Source: Thalassospira lucentensis (lineage in GTDB: Bacteria > Pseudomonadota > Alphaproteobacteria > Rhodospirillales > Thalassospiraceae). Taken from it: DNA of 64,000 bases. The stretch is taken from the NCBI RefSeq assembly GCF_032921865.1, contig NZ_CP136684.1, forward strand, positions 3,569,001-3,633,000, read 5' to 3'. Positions 18,715-27,314 of the stretch are shown piece after piece (within the stretch, counting starts at the first letter, position 1; each line of letters opens with the position of its first letter). Under the pieces are notes generated by a model that saw only the letters and a program-made list of their open reading frames with translations, was not told the origin of the DNA and made no database searches. Both the position numbers and the translations under genes were made by a program.

Positions 18715-19406
18715 GCAGGGAAATGATGGATGCTATCGTGACGAAACCGGTTGTGCGCGGCGTGATCTTTGATTGCGATGGTGTGCTGGTCGATACCGAA
18801 AATCTTGCCAACAGGGTCCTGACCGATCTGCTGTGCGAATATGGCTGTGACATGACCCCGGCGCAAAGTCACGAATTCTTTATCGGTGGTACGCTGGCGG
18901 CCGTTGCCCCCAAAATGGCGGAATCTTTTGGTGTTACGCTTCCTGACGGCTGGATTAAGGAATGTTATGCCAGAACCTTCAAATCATTTGAAAAAGACCT
19001 GAAGCCATACGCCGATCTTGGTGCGGTTCTTGACCTTCTGGACCGCAATGCCATCCCGATGGCAGTTGGCAGCAACGGTCCGCATGACAAGATGGATGTG
19101 TCGCTTGGCAAGGTCGGATTGCTGGATCGTTTTCGCGGGCGGATCTGTTCGGCCCATGACGTTGCACATGCCAAACCCGCACCGGATGTTTATCTGCTGG
19201 CAGCCGAAAAAATCGGTGTCGATATTACCCAATGCGTTGTGATCGATGACAGCATCAGTGGCGTTCGCGCCGGTGTGGCTTCGGGGGCGACAACAATTGG
19301 TCTGGTTGACCTGACACCGGGTGACGCGCTTCGCGATGCTGGGGCGCATTACACCGCCGAAAACCATCTGGCTCTGCGCGATATGTTGGCAAGCTGGTTA
19401 CGCTAG
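18711..19406 (+). CDS. HAD-superfamily phosphatase (subfamily IA)
   Basis: A 231-residue haloacid-dehalogenase-like hydrolase. Motif I is DCDGVLVDTE (about residues 21-30) with the nucleophile and acid aspartates; motif II is the SNG of AVGSNGPHDK; motif III and IV are the lysine region HAKPAPDVYL and VIDDSISGVRAG. The helical cap between motifs I and II puts it with phosphoglycolate/sugar phosphatases or beta-phosphoglucomutase-like enzymes. The start at 18711 overlaps the preceding stop; a second ATG follows at 18723. Confidence 0.9.
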   Translation: MSREMMDAIVTKPVVRGVIFDCDGVLVDTENLANRVLTDLLCEYGCDMTPAQSHEFFIGGTLAAVAPKMAESFGVTLPDGWIKECYARTFKSFEKDLKPYADLGAVLDLLDRNAIPMAVGSNGPHDKMDVSLGKVGLLDRFRGRICSAHDVAHAKPAPDVYLLAAEKIGVDITQCVVIDDSISGVRAGVASGATTIGLVDLTPGDALRDAGAHYTAENHLALRDMLASWLR

Positions 19407-19457
19407 TTGGAGGTATCGGGCGGCACTGTGGTCAGGACCGCCCGTCTATTGTCCGGC

Positions 19458-19498
19458 AAGAAAAATTCTTACAATATGCGGTTGGTAAGGTTTTTCTT
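19458..19498. terminator. Bidirectional hairpin between HAD gene and ggt
   Basis: AAGAAAAA and CTTAC (19458-19472) pair with GTAAG and TTTTTCTT (19485-19498) around a 12-nt loop. It reads as a terminator both ways, serving the convergent HAD and gamma-glutamyltransferase genes. Confidence 0.6.
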
Positions 19499-21272
19499 AC
19501 TCTCCGATTACAATCCCTTCGCGCCGCGGGTCAGCGCCGCCGATCAATCCCTGATCGGTGATCTGAATAATATGCAGTCCCGAATTCAGATCCCTGATGC
19601 TGGTCTCATAGCCAAGGGCTTCAAGGGCGGGGGCAAGCCTTTCGGCTGTTGTCCCGGCTTCAATGTCATAAGTCCCGAAGCGGTTGACCAGATGAGGCAT
19701 GCTGACTGCACCCTGCGGGCTTTTTTTCCAGTCGATAAGCGCGATCAACGATTGCGCGACATAACCGATAATCCGTGATCCACCGGGCGATCCGGTAACG
19801 ATCACCGGTTTGCCGTCCTGCATCACAATCGTCGGTGCCATCGAAGACCTTGGCCGTTTGCCAGGTTCCAGCCGATTGGCAATCGGAACGCCGTCGCTGT
19901 GGGTGGCAAACGAGAAATCAGTCAGTTCGTTATTTAACATGAAGCCCCGAACCATCAGGCGTGACCCAAAGCCGTTTTCAATCGTGGTTGTCATCGACAC
20001 CGCATTCCCCATCGCATCGACAATGGAAAAATGGCTGGTGCTGGGGAATTCGATTGCTTCATCATCGGCAAGCCGCATGGCATGGCTGAATGCGGGCATG
20101 CCTGGTTCGACACTTTCCAGCGCCTGGTTGCTTTCCAGAAGTTTCGATCTTTGCGCCAGATATTCTTTATCCAGCAATCCGGTCAACGGCATCGGCACAA
20201 AATCGATGTCGGCCATGTAACGCCCACGATCGGCAAATGCCAGTCGCGATGCATCGCCGATCAGGCGCCAGCTTTCCGGCGATTCCGCGCCAAGGGCCCC
20301 AATATCAAACGGCTCGATCAGGCCCAGAATCTGCCCGACGGTCAAAGCCCCGGATGACGGTGGTCCCATACCACAGATTTCGTATCCGCGATAATCGCTG
20401 CAAACCGGATCGCGTTCCTTGACCGTGTAGTTGGTAAGGTCTTTCAACGATAGAACGCCAGGGTTCCAGCTTGCACCCTGAACCTTGGCCACGATGTCAT
20501 TGGCGATGGGGCCAAAATAAAACCCGTCCGTACCATTTTGCGCCAAACTCTTAAGAGTATTGGCATACTCCGGGTTTTTCAGAAGGGCACCTTCTTCAAG
20601 AGGCTCCCCACTGGCATCAAAGAAATATCCCTTTGCCGTATCATCACGCGAAAGCTTTTCACGATCTTCGGCAATCAGTGCGGCAAGGCGTTGCGAAACG
20701 TTAAAGCCGATTTCAGCACGTTCAATGGCTGGGGAAAGCAATGTCGGCCACTCAAGCTGTCCCCATTTCTCATGGGCGGTTTTCAGCAATGCAGGGGTCC
20801 CCGGTGTCCCAACGGAACGGCCGCCGACAACGGCATCATAGAATTCCATCGGTTGGCCGTTTGCATCCTGAAACAGAGTCGGGGTTGCTGCCATCGGCGC
20901 GGTTTCACGACCGTCAACCGTTGTCAGCTTGCCACTGCGCGCATCGTAATAAACCAGAAACGCACCGCCACCCAGACCCGATGATTGCGGTTCGACCAGT
21001 CCCAGCATGGTTTGGACGGCGACCATGGCGTCGATTGCATTGCCGCCGCGTCGTAAAACATTGGCACCGGCCTCGACCGCCAGCGGGTTGGCTGCACTGA
21101 CCATCCAGTTTTCTGATTGTATCGAACTGCGCAATCCGATCCGCATCGTTGAACTTTCCGGGGCGACGGCATCTGTTGCCTGCTGTGCCGTTGCTGGCAG
21201 GGCAAGAAGGGCCGTGATCCCGAATGTGACGATTGATGTTTTGAGCCGGAGGCATCCTGTCATACGTACCAT
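19497..21272 (-). CDS. ggt: Gamma-glutamyltransferase
   Basis: A 591-residue Ntn-hydrolase that transfers or hydrolyses the gamma-glutamyl group of glutathione in the periplasm. A Sec signal peptide (hydrophobic TFGITALLALPATAQQ) ends near residue 30. The autocleavage and nucleophile threonine is the T of TSHFSIVDAMGN, followed by the usual SMTTTIENGFGSR and, later, PRSSMAPTIV and GSPGGSRII. The ATG at 21272 is preferred over 21308 because AAGG lies 8 nt upstream. It is a single gene with its own terminator. Confidence 0.93.
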   Translation of the reverse strand: MVRMTGCLRLKTSIVTFGITALLALPATAQQATDAVAPESSTMRIGLRSSIQSENWMVSAANPLAVEAGANVLRRGGNAIDAMVAVQTMLGLVEPQSSGLGGGAFLVYYDARSGKLTTVDGRETAPMAATPTLFQDANGQPMEFYDAVVGGRSVGTPGTPALLKTAHEKWGQLEWPTLLSPAIERAEIGFNVSQRLAALIAEDREKLSRDDTAKGYFFDASGEPLEEGALLKNPEYANTLKSLAQNGTDGFYFGPIANDIVAKVQGASWNPGVLSLKDLTNYTVKERDPVCSDYRGYEICGMGPPSSGALTVGQILGLIEPFDIGALGAESPESWRLIGDASRLAFADRGRYMADIDFVPMPLTGLLDKEYLAQRSKLLESNQALESVEPGMPAFSHAMRLADDEAIEFPSTSHFSIVDAMGNAVSMTTTIENGFGSRLMVRGFMLNNELTDFSFATHSDGVPIANRLEPGKRPRSSMAPTIVMQDGKPVIVTGSPGGSRIIGYVAQSLIALIDWKKSPQGAVSMPHLVNRFGTYDIEAGTTAERLAPALEALGYETSIRDLNSGLHIIQITDQGLIGGADPRREGIVIGE

Positions 21273-21421
21273 GTCACCAACCTTTTTGTTGTGGCTTTGT
21301 AAGGTCATGCTTCCAGAAATTGCAGAGATTGAAAAGAAAACAGTTCCTTAGCTCTCAAAAAACAAAAGGCAGGATGCGCTAACATCCTGCCTCTAAACCT
21401 GTATTTCGTTCTTGCGATCAA

Positions 21422-22258
21422 TCAGGCCGCAGACTTCTTTGTCGTATTGTCCTGTTTTTCGATCAGGTGCTTTTCAAGCCATTCAACAATGCTGATTGCG
21501 GCCTTTTCCCAATTCGCATCCAGCATCATCGCGTGTGCGATATTATCAAGCAGCACGCAATCCGCCCCAAGACGTCGGGCGGTGTGATTGACCACCTCGC
21601 TTTGAATGATTTCATCATTGCGTGCCCCAATTGCCAGCATCGGCGGCAGATCGGTTTGCGACAGAAACACCGGATTGCCCCCCATCATGTCCATAAGGGC
21701 CCGGTGGCTTTCGGTTTCAAGCCGGCCGAAATAGATCATGCCTTCGTCTTCGGCAATATCGGGTGACAGCATGGCGCGTCCCAGCCGGTCACGCAGCAGC
21801 GTGTGTGGGCCGATCGCCTGAAGCCAGAACATCTGAAGATAAAGGTCGGGTTGTGCCATTGCCATCATGGTATTACTGGCAAGAAGTCCCTCGGGCGGGA
21901 CAGATGCCATCAGGACAGCGGCGGTTGCCTTATGCTTTTCAAGATATTTCTGAATGATGTAGCCGCCCATCGAATGACCGATCAGAATAGGCTTCTGGCC
22001 CAGCGTATCGACAACCGTTTCGAGGTCTTCCACATAATCGTCAATCGATGCCAGGCTGCGCAGCTCGCGCCCGCCGCTGCCACCATGGCCGCGCAGCGAA
22101 AATGAAATGGTTTCAAACCCCTGATCGGCAAACCAGGTCAGAAAATGTTCGTTCCAGCACCATGCGCCTGTAAATGCACCATGGACGAAAACGACCGGCG
22201 TTTTGCATTTGGGCTTGTCGCTTGGGCTGCGGCGAAAAATCTCCAATTCGGGACTCAT
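21422..22258 (-). CDS. Alpha/beta hydrolase
   Basis: A 278-residue alpha/beta-fold hydrolase with the oxyanion segment VFVHGAFTGAWCW and the nucleophile elbow GHSMGGY. The catalytic aspartate would be near the end of ARNDEIIQ and the histidine in DNIAHAMML. The ATG at 22258 has AGGAGG 7 nt upstream; the frame can be extended to 22294 without a ribosome site. No signal peptide is visible. Substrate is unknown; family members include esterases, lipases and C-C hydrolases. Confidence 0.9.
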   Translation of the reverse strand: MSPELEIFRRSPSDKPKCKTPVVFVHGAFTGAWCWNEHFLTWFADQGFETISFSLRGHGGSGGRELRSLASIDDYVEDLETVVDTLGQKPILIGHSMGGYIIQKYLEKHKATAAVLMASVPPEGLLASNTMMAMAQPDLYLQMFWLQAIGPHTLLRDRLGRAMLSPDIAEDEGMIYFGRLETESHRALMDMMGGNPVFLSQTDLPPMLAIGARNDEIIQSEVVNHTARRLGADCVLLDNIAHAMMLDANWEKAAISIVEWLEKHLIEKQDNTTKKSAA

Positions 22259-22356
22259 GGCAGGCCTCCTGCATGCGAACTGTGTGGGGATCACTATAAC
22301 GTAACATGAAAATCCGGATTTCGCATCCGCAGCATTCGTTTGGATGCTGTATAGTC

Positions 22357-22368
22357 ATACAATTGTAT
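22357..22368. promoter_or_regulatory. 12-bp palindrome upstream of Crp/Fnr-type gene
   Basis: ATACAATTGTAT is a perfect palindrome in the 268-nt divergent spacer between the hydrolase and the Crp/Fnr-type gene. It sits in the most AT-rich part of the spacer and could be an operator for either gene. Palindromes of this size occur by chance, so the call is tentative. Confidence 0.25.
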
Positions 22369-22526
22369 TGTAAATTGCCTTGGGGACGTGGCCGCGGATG
22401 ATTGTCAGTGTCGTCTGCTTTGCATATGATCTTTATGGGACAGCATTCAAAAGCAGTGCATGGCGTTAAGTCTGACCATCGCATTGACGCGAAAATGATA
22501 GCGAAAGCATAGAAAAGCTGGGGTAG

Positions 22527-23207
22527 ATGGTAGAATTATCGGTGGTCGGTATTCTTGCGGGGCTTGATCAGGTCGCACTCGCAGATGTCGAGCGGCACAT
22601 CAACCGGAAAACATTTTCGGCTGGGGCGCAGATTATTGAACCCGAATCCGACAGTTCGGATGTTTATCTGATTTTGTCGGGTAAGGTCCGAATTGTGAAT
22701 TATTCTTTATCCGGTCGCGAGATCACGCTGGAAGAAATCGGGGCAGGCGGTTGTGTCGGGCAACTTTCGGCAATAGACGGCGAGCCACGTTCAGCCTGTG
22801 TCCTGGCTGTTACAAATACGGATGTCGCGATTGTAAGCCCCGCCAATTTCGAAAAAATCGTCAAAAACCATCCTTCTGTTGCCTGGAGTGTCATCAGGGA
22901 ACTGGCAAGGATCGTCAGAACATCGACCCGACGCATTGTCGACGTCAGCACACTTGGTGCAAATGAACGGGTTGTTGCGGAAATCCTGCGTTGCTCGCAG
23001 ATCGAGATCGCAGAAGACGGATCCGCGATGTTAAGTCCTGTGCCCGTGCATTCAGAAATTGCCAGCAGGGTCAGCACATCTCGCGAGACCGTTGCCCGTG
23101 TCATGGGAACACTTGCCCGAAATGGTTTGATCGCCAAAGTCGAGTTGGGTCTATATGTGCCCAATGTGCAGCGTCTTGAGGAATTCCTCAGTGAATCGAT
23201 CCATTAG
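22527..23207 (+). CDS. Crp/Fnr family transcriptional regulator
   Basis: A 226-residue regulator. The N-terminal cyclic-nucleotide-binding fold covers about residues 10-120 (ILSGKVRIVNYSLSGREITLEEIG, with GGCVGQLSAIDGEPRSAC as the phosphate-binding cassette). The R-S pair in GEPRSAC is the arrangement that binds cAMP in true Crp proteins. No Fnr-type cysteine cluster is present. The C-terminal winged helix is at about 165-215 (EIASRVSTSRETVARVMGTL). A perfect CRP-type site lies 60 nt past its stop codon. Confidence 0.92.
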   Translation: MVELSVVGILAGLDQVALADVERHINRKTFSAGAQIIEPESDSSDVYLILSGKVRIVNYSLSGREITLEEIGAGGCVGQLSAIDGEPRSACVLAVTNTDVAIVSPANFEKIVKNHPSVAWSVIRELARIVRTSTRRIVDVSTLGANERVVAEILRCSQIEIAEDGSAMLSPVPVHSEIASRVSTSRETVARVMGTLARNGLIAKVELGLYVPNVQRLEEFLSESIH

Positions 23208-23266
23208 ATCAAAATTGAGGGCAAAGTGATGAATTATCGGCAGAAAATTGAAAATGTTTCACAAAT

Positions 23267-23282
23267 TGTGACGAATGTCACA
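23267..23282. promoter_or_regulatory. Perfect CRP-type binding site
   Basis: TGTGACGAATGTCACA matches the TGTGA-N6-TCACA consensus without a mismatch. It shares its left half with a second inverted pair, TCACAA-A-TTGTGA (23259-23271). It is downstream of the Crp/Fnr-type gene and upstream of a terminator, with no protein gene between, so it may drive a short RNA. Confidence 0.6.
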
Positions 23283-23315
23283 GAGCCGATTGATTATTCA
23301 GGATAGAAAAACAGA

Positions 23316-23395
23316 GTGACGGGCATTTAATTGGTCCGGCACATCTCCCCCAAGAGAGTTTACTGGCCGTACATTTTTGTACGGCCATTTTTTTT
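23316..23395 (+). ncRNA. Candidate Crp-controlled small RNA
   Basis: The CRP-type site centre (23274.5) is 41.5 nt before a purine at 23316, and TAGAAA at 23304-23309 sits at the matching -12 to -7 position: the geometry of a class II CRP promoter. The transcript would be about 80 nt. It holds a small hairpin TCTC-CCCCAA-GAGA (23344-23357) with a C-rich loop, and ends with the strong terminator at 23365-23395. C-rich exposed loops are common in alphaproteobacterial trans-acting RNAs. The alternative is the 3' end of the regulator mRNA. No transcript evidence is available here. Confidence 0.35.
23365..23395 (+). terminator. Strong rho-independent terminator
   Basis: GGCCGTACA (23365-23373) pairs fully with TGTACGGCC (23378-23386) around TTTT, followed by A and eight T residues. 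It ends the candidate small RNA or the Crp/Fnr-type transcript. Confidence 0.85.
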
Positions 23396-23454
23396 GCGTT
23401 TGATCATGGCGTGGTTGTCAGCGGGGCGATAAAGTGTCGCCAGTACAAAGCATC

Positions 23455-23853
23455 ATGAAATCGGAAAACAACTTCATGCGGTTATCTGTTGTTATGGCGG
23501 GGTTGAACGGGGCAATCGCGGTTGGGCTGGGGGCATTTGCATCCCATGGCATGGCGGGCGAGGAAATGAACCGTGGGCGCGAGCTTGTGGAAACCGGTGC
23601 GCATTATCAACTGGTGCATGCCGTGGGGCTGGCTGCCATCGCGGCTCTTGCCCATCAGGTGCCCGATGAACGGCTTCTGCGCTGGGCGGCTTATGCAATG
23701 CTGGCGGGCATTCTGTTCTTTTGCGGGGCGCTTTACGTCATCGCCTTTGCCGGGATCAGCACCTTTGGCATGATCGCCCCGATTGGCGGGCTGTCATTCA
23801 TAACCGGTTGGCTGATGCTGGCCGGGGCAGGGTGGAAACGGTTTTCCGCCTGA
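23455..23853 (+). CDS. DUF423 family membrane protein
   Basis: A small inner-membrane protein (132 residues from 23455) with four hydrophobic segments and the family hallmark GAFASHGM near the start plus QLVHAVGLAAIAAL in the second helix. Its function is unknown in all species. Starts at 23434 (GTG), 23455 and 23476 are possible; the last would begin right at the conserved MRLSVVMAG and none has a strong ribosome site. It stands alone between two terminators. Confidence 0.85.
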   Translation: MKSENNFMRLSVVMAGLNGAIAVGLGAFASHGMAGEEMNRGRELVETGAHYQLVHAVGLAAIAALAHQVPDERLLRWAAYAMLAGILFFCGALYVIAFAGISTFGMIAPIGGLSFITGWLMLAGAGWKRFSA

Positions 23854-23881
23854 CGCGATTCATTCGATCCAGTCAGGCAAT

Positions 23882-23916
23882 AAAAAAGACGCGACCCGAA
23901 GGGCACGTCTTTTTTT
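23882..23916. terminator. Bidirectional terminator
   Basis: AAAAAAGACG (23882-23891) pairs with CGTCTTTTTTT (23906-23916); an inner CCC-GAA-GGG stem closes the loop. It separates the convergent DUF423 and rpmG genes. Confidence 0.8.
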
Positions 23917-23950
23917 AATTCCGATAATCCAGTCAGCGTTAGCTGAAAGA

Positions 23951-24118
23951 TTACTTCATTTTCGCTTCTTTGAACTCGACGTGCTTGCGCACGACCGGGT
24001 CGTACTTGCGAAACGAGAATTTCTCGGTGGTATTCCGCGGGTTCTTCTTAACGACATAGAAGTAACCGGTATCAGCGGTGCTTACCAACTTTACGAGGAT
24101 CGAAGCGGGCTTCGCCAT
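23951..24118 (-). CDS. rpmG: 50S ribosomal protein L33
   Basis: A 55-residue protein, [20 protein letters not shown] at its start and ending EFKEAKMK, which is the alphaproteobacterial form of L33. It has no zinc-binding CxxC pairs, so it is the zinc-independent type. It is a single gene with its own promoter at 24158-24185 and a shared terminator downstream. Confidence 0.95.
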   Translation of the reverse strand: MAKPASILVKLVSTADTGYFYVVKKNPRNTTEKFSFRKYDPVVRKHVEFKEAKMK

Positions 24119-24157
24119 ATCTCAGCTTCCTGTGTTCAGGTGTATCTCAGGCCGCGG

Positions 24158-24185
24158 AACATAAAGGTTATGCGCCGGGTGTCAA
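24158..24185 (-). promoter_or_regulatory. Sigma-70-type promoter of rpmG
   Basis: Reading on the minus strand, TTGACA (24185-24180) is followed after 16 nt by TATGTT (24163-24158). The start of transcription would fall near 24150, giving a leader of about 32 nt before the L33 start codon. Confidence 0.6.
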
Positions 24186-24212
24186 GCCATTTTGGCAAAA
24201 AGAATGCCATTT

Positions 24213-25829
24213 TTATTGCGAGGCAAAGGTATCGGCAATTTCATTGATCGGTAATTGAGCCAGATCCTTGTAACCCGGAAGGTTTTTGATCAATTCAAGA
24301 GCGATATCAATGTCGTTTTCATCAATGCCCTGACGGGCCGGACACACATTTCGAAGGTCCTGTCGCGCTTTTTCATTCTGATAATCAAGCTTGCGCCATT
24401 TGGTCATGATGGCAACCATATCATCGCGATGGGCAAGGGCGGATCTGATCTGGTCATTCGGGGCAATTCCGCTGGTTGTCGTGCAGATCGCCGGGAAAAG
24501 TCCAATGCGATCAAACGTATAACCCGACGGAGCTGTCATCTGCGACCAGGTAAAGGTCAGCGTGCCTTTATTCGACAGATCATTGATCGCCTGAACCGAT
24601 CCCTTGCCAAAGCTTGTCGAACCGATCAGGACCGCCCTGTTGCGATCCTGAAGGGCCGCCGCCACCAGTTCGGCCGAGGACGCCGTCCTGCCATCAATCA
24701 GCACAACCAGCGGCGCCCCGCGGGTCAGGTCTTCGGGATTTGCCTTGAAGATATGCCGTGCAGCCATCACGCGTGACCGCGTATTGGCGATCGGGCCGCC
24801 TGCGATAAACAGATCGGCAACCTCGACCCCCTGCTGTAAAAGCCCGCCGCGATTACCGCGAAGGTCAAGGATTACGCCGCGCAAGCCACCGGGGAAAAGG
24901 TCAGCCTTGAGGATTTCATCGCCAAGGGACTGTGCGGTCGCGCTGTTAAAGCTGGCAATCCGGGCAATCAGGACATTATCGCGAATTTCGGTAAATACGG
25001 TCCGGCTGATCACCCGTTCGCGCATGATTTCGATGGGGGTGATAACTTGGCTATCGGCACCATTGATTTCGATTGTAACGCGCGTGCCTTCCTCGCCATG
25101 CAGAAGGTCGCTGGCATAGGCCGTCGTGCGGTTATAAAGGTTGACCCCGTTCACAGAAATCAGCTGGTCACCAATATCCAGTCCTGCCTTGGCCGCCGGG
25201 CTGTCTTCGTGCACCTTCTTGATCACTGGATAGCCATCGCCGCCAATCAGCCGCACACCAACCCCGATATAGCCATCGCGCCGTGTCCGTGCCGTTTCGG
25301 CCTGATTGGGCCCCTCATAACGGCTGTAACGGTCAAGGTTCTTGATCGATCCGCTGACCAGTGCCGATTGTACCGAAAGCGCATCCGCATGCCGCAAATC
25401 GGGCGAATAAACCCGGTAAATACCAACACCCTTAAGGGTCAGTTCGGTCCATAAAAGCGTGTCCTGTTCTTCGCTGTCGGCGTCGGGCAGGGCAAGGTTG
25501 CGAACAGTTTTGCCATTATAGCCAAGGATAATCTCGTCCGGCGTCATGCCGATACGGATATTCGGATCAATTGCCGAAAGTCCGTCCAGCGCATTGACAA
25601 CAATCTGTTCGCGTCCCACAGGATCAATATAGCGTGTCGCCACCAGTTCGATCGCCTGCGACATCACATCGCGGGTTTGCTGATCATCATTTGAAATGAT
25701 CGCGTCACCACGCTGGGCGGCACAGCCCGCCAGCAAAAGGCAAATACCAACCATTCCCGCAACGCGCATGATCGGGCGCGACGCCGGGCGGGAGAGAACA
25801 GGACCGATATCTCGTGTGGCTGATGCCAA
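24213..25829 (-). CDS. S41 family peptidase, predicted lipoprotein
   Basis: A 538-residue C-terminal-processing-type protease. A lipobox LLAGC about residues 32-36 follows a hydrophobic stretch, so it should be lipidated and face the periplasm. A PDZ domain is seen in GVGVRLIGGDGYPVIKKV through GDQLISVNG. The Ser-Lys dyad of the S41 fold is suggested by GRTASSAELVAAAL and STSFGKGSVQ. LDLRGNRGGLLQQ is the usual substrate-groove strand. The C-terminal 100 residues after FPAICTTTSG are not typical of CtpA and may be a regulatory tail. The start has several alternatives; M21 or M26 would shorten the signal sequence. Confidence 0.88.
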   Translation of the reverse strand: MASATRDIGPVLSRPASRPIMRVAGMVGICLLLAGCAAQRGDAIISNDDQQTRDVMSQAIELVATRYIDPVGREQIVVNALDGLSAIDPNIRIGMTPDEIILGYNGKTVRNLALPDADSEEQDTLLWTELTLKGVGIYRVYSPDLRHADALSVQSALVSGSIKNLDRYSRYEGPNQAETARTRRDGYIGVGVRLIGGDGYPVIKKVHEDSPAAKAGLDIGDQLISVNGVNLYNRTTAYASDLLHGEEGTRVTIEINGADSQVITPIEIMRERVISRTVFTEIRDNVLIARIASFNSATAQSLGDEILKADLFPGGLRGVILDLRGNRGGLLQQGVEVADLFIAGGPIANTRSRVMAARHIFKANPEDLTRGAPLVVLIDGRTASSAELVAAALQDRNRAVLIGSTSFGKGSVQAINDLSNKGTLTFTWSQMTAPSGYTFDRIGLFPAICTTTSGIAPNDQIRSALAHRDDMVAIMTKWRKLDYQNEKARQDLRNVCPARQGIDENDIDIALELIKNLPGYKDLAQLPINEIADTFASQ

Positions 25830-25903
25830 AATGTGCTCAATCCGAAAGGAGATAGCTCAACGTAAAAGTCATTCTACTGCGATTGGCGCGCAGTCGACAA
25901 TGA

Positions 25904-26281
25904 CTATCCCTTGATCTTCATCGCCCATTGGGTGCCAAGCACCGCCCCCTTGATGAAGGGCAAGAAGGCAAGGCAGAGCAAGACGGTTGTTGGAAGCCAG
26001 ACAGATAGTTGCAGTGCGATTGATGGCTGCATGGATTGCTCCATCGAAAGCGCACCACCAACAACGATATGACCGACAATGAAAATCGTGAAATAGGGCG
26101 GGGCGTCATCACAGCGATATTCGCCGATCGGATGCGCGCAGCAATCACATTCATCGCGCAGTTTTAGGTACCCGCCAAAGGCAAAGCCATGCCCGCAATT
26201 GGGGCATTTGCGCCGAAATCCGCGGCTAAGACCGGTCAGCAGGCGCGATCCGCTGCTTTGTTCGCTATATTCTGGCTGCAT
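25904..26281 (-). CDS. DUF983 family membrane protein with zinc ribbon
   Basis: A 125-residue protein of a family with unknown role. Two cysteine pairs, CPNCGHG (about residues 26-32) and CDCCAHP (about 45-51), form a zinc-ribbon-like module, followed by two transmembrane helices (FTIFIVGHIVVGGAL and TTVLLCLAFLPFIKG). The start at 26281 is chosen because GGAA-type sequence lies upstream; a frame from 26341 would add 20 residues without a ribosome site. In other alphaproteobacteria this family is often near cytochrome or NUDIX genes; here it lies between an S41 protease and an Hpt protein. Confidence 0.85.
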   Translation of the reverse strand: MQPEYSEQSSGSRLLTGLSRGFRRKCPNCGHGFAFGGYLKLRDECDCCAHPIGEYRCDDAPPYFTIFIVGHIVVGGALSMEQSMQPSIALQLSVWLPTTVLLCLAFLPFIKGAVLGTQWAMKIKG

Positions 26282-26478
26282 GGTGGCATTCGTTCCTGTT
26301 TCTTGATCCAGCCCCTTGATCAGGCCGGAAAAAAGGGGCATTGAAACGGTTCGCTATCATCATGAAGTTGAAGTGATCGGGCAAGTGCTTTTCCGGCATG
26401 GCTGAAAACTGTGCTGAAAACCGTTATAATGACGATCCTTTGATACTGATGTCTTCAACCCGGTACAGGAGCGCCCAG

Positions 26479-27261
26479 ATGGGGAATGCAGACGATATCG
26501 TCGCCCGACTGAAACAGGATTTCATTGAAGACACCCTTGAACGCACCGATCGCATCGAAACAACCATTGATCGTGTCGCCGGTGGCATGGACAAGGCCGA
26601 TGTAGGCATTGCTGAACTAAGGCGCGAGGCGCACACTGTCAAAGGTCTTGCCGGTTCATTCGGTTTCCCGCTGGTTGGTGCGATTGCACACCGCATGGAA
26701 GATTATATCGCCGAACTGACCGAGATCGACGATCTCGAAGCCGCGTCGCTTGTCGATTTCACGACATGGATCCGCGAAATCATCGAAAGCGGTACCAATC
26801 CCCCGGCGGAGGAAGAAACCCGCATCCTCCGGTCACTTCCGACGCGAAGTGCCAAAAAGGATGACGAAGGCGCGGCGGCAGACACACCGGCTGCGCACGA
26901 TAAGGAAGTCCTGATCGTTACCGCAACCACGGTGCAGGCCCATTTCCTGCAACGCGAATTGCGTGAAAAAGGCTTCCGGACCATTACCGCACGCACCGCA
27001 GTCGAGGCGTTTCAAACCGTCGTTCAATCGCGCCCGGATGCAATCATCACTGCCGCGGTCCTTGATGGTTTGAGCGGTATCGAACTGATCCGTGCTCTTG
27101 CCGCTATGAAAACACTGAAAGGCAAGGCACTTGGCCTTTTGACCAGCTTCGATGCATCCCACCCTGATCTCGAAGGGCTGCCGTCAAATGTCGCGATCAT
27201 TTCCAACCGGGGCAAGCAAACGGCGGAACATCTGGCGAAGTTCATCGAAACGCTGGGCTGA
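26479..27261 (+). CDS. Hpt domain protein with degenerate receiver domain
   Basis: A 260-residue signalling protein. The N-terminal histidine phosphotransfer domain has the phospho-accepting histidine in EAHTVKGLAGSFG (His52). The C-terminal 115 residues have the receiver fold pattern (EVLIVTATTVQAHFLQREL, then GIELIRALAAMK), but the acidic pair at the first strand is TA and the phospho-aspartate position in DAIITAAVLDG is not Asp. The receiver therefore looks unable to accept phosphate. The ATG at 26479 is chosen for AGGAG 8 nt upstream. It may be a phosphorelay sink or an anchor for a kinase; the partner is not in the window. Confidence 0.85.
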   Translation: MGNADDIVARLKQDFIEDTLERTDRIETTIDRVAGGMDKADVGIAELRREAHTVKGLAGSFGFPLVGAIAHRMEDYIAELTEIDDLEAASLVDFTTWIREIIESGTNPPAEEETRILRSLPTRSAKKDDEGAAADTPAAHDKEVLIVTATTVQAHFLQRELREKGFRTITARTAVEAFQTVVQSRPDAIITAAVLDGLSGIELIRALAAMKTLKGKALGLLTSFDASHPDLEGLPSNVAIISNRGKQTAEHLAKFIETLG

Positions 27262-27282
27262 TTGATAAATCCGATATCAATG

Positions 27283-27314
27283 AAAAGGGCGACCATCGTG
27301 GTCGCCCTTTTTGT
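27283..27314. terminator. Bidirectional terminator
   Basis: AAAAGGGCGACCA and TGGTCGCCCTTTTT form a near-perfect 12-bp stem around TCG. It ends both the Hpt gene and the convergent rnr operon. Confidence 0.88.
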
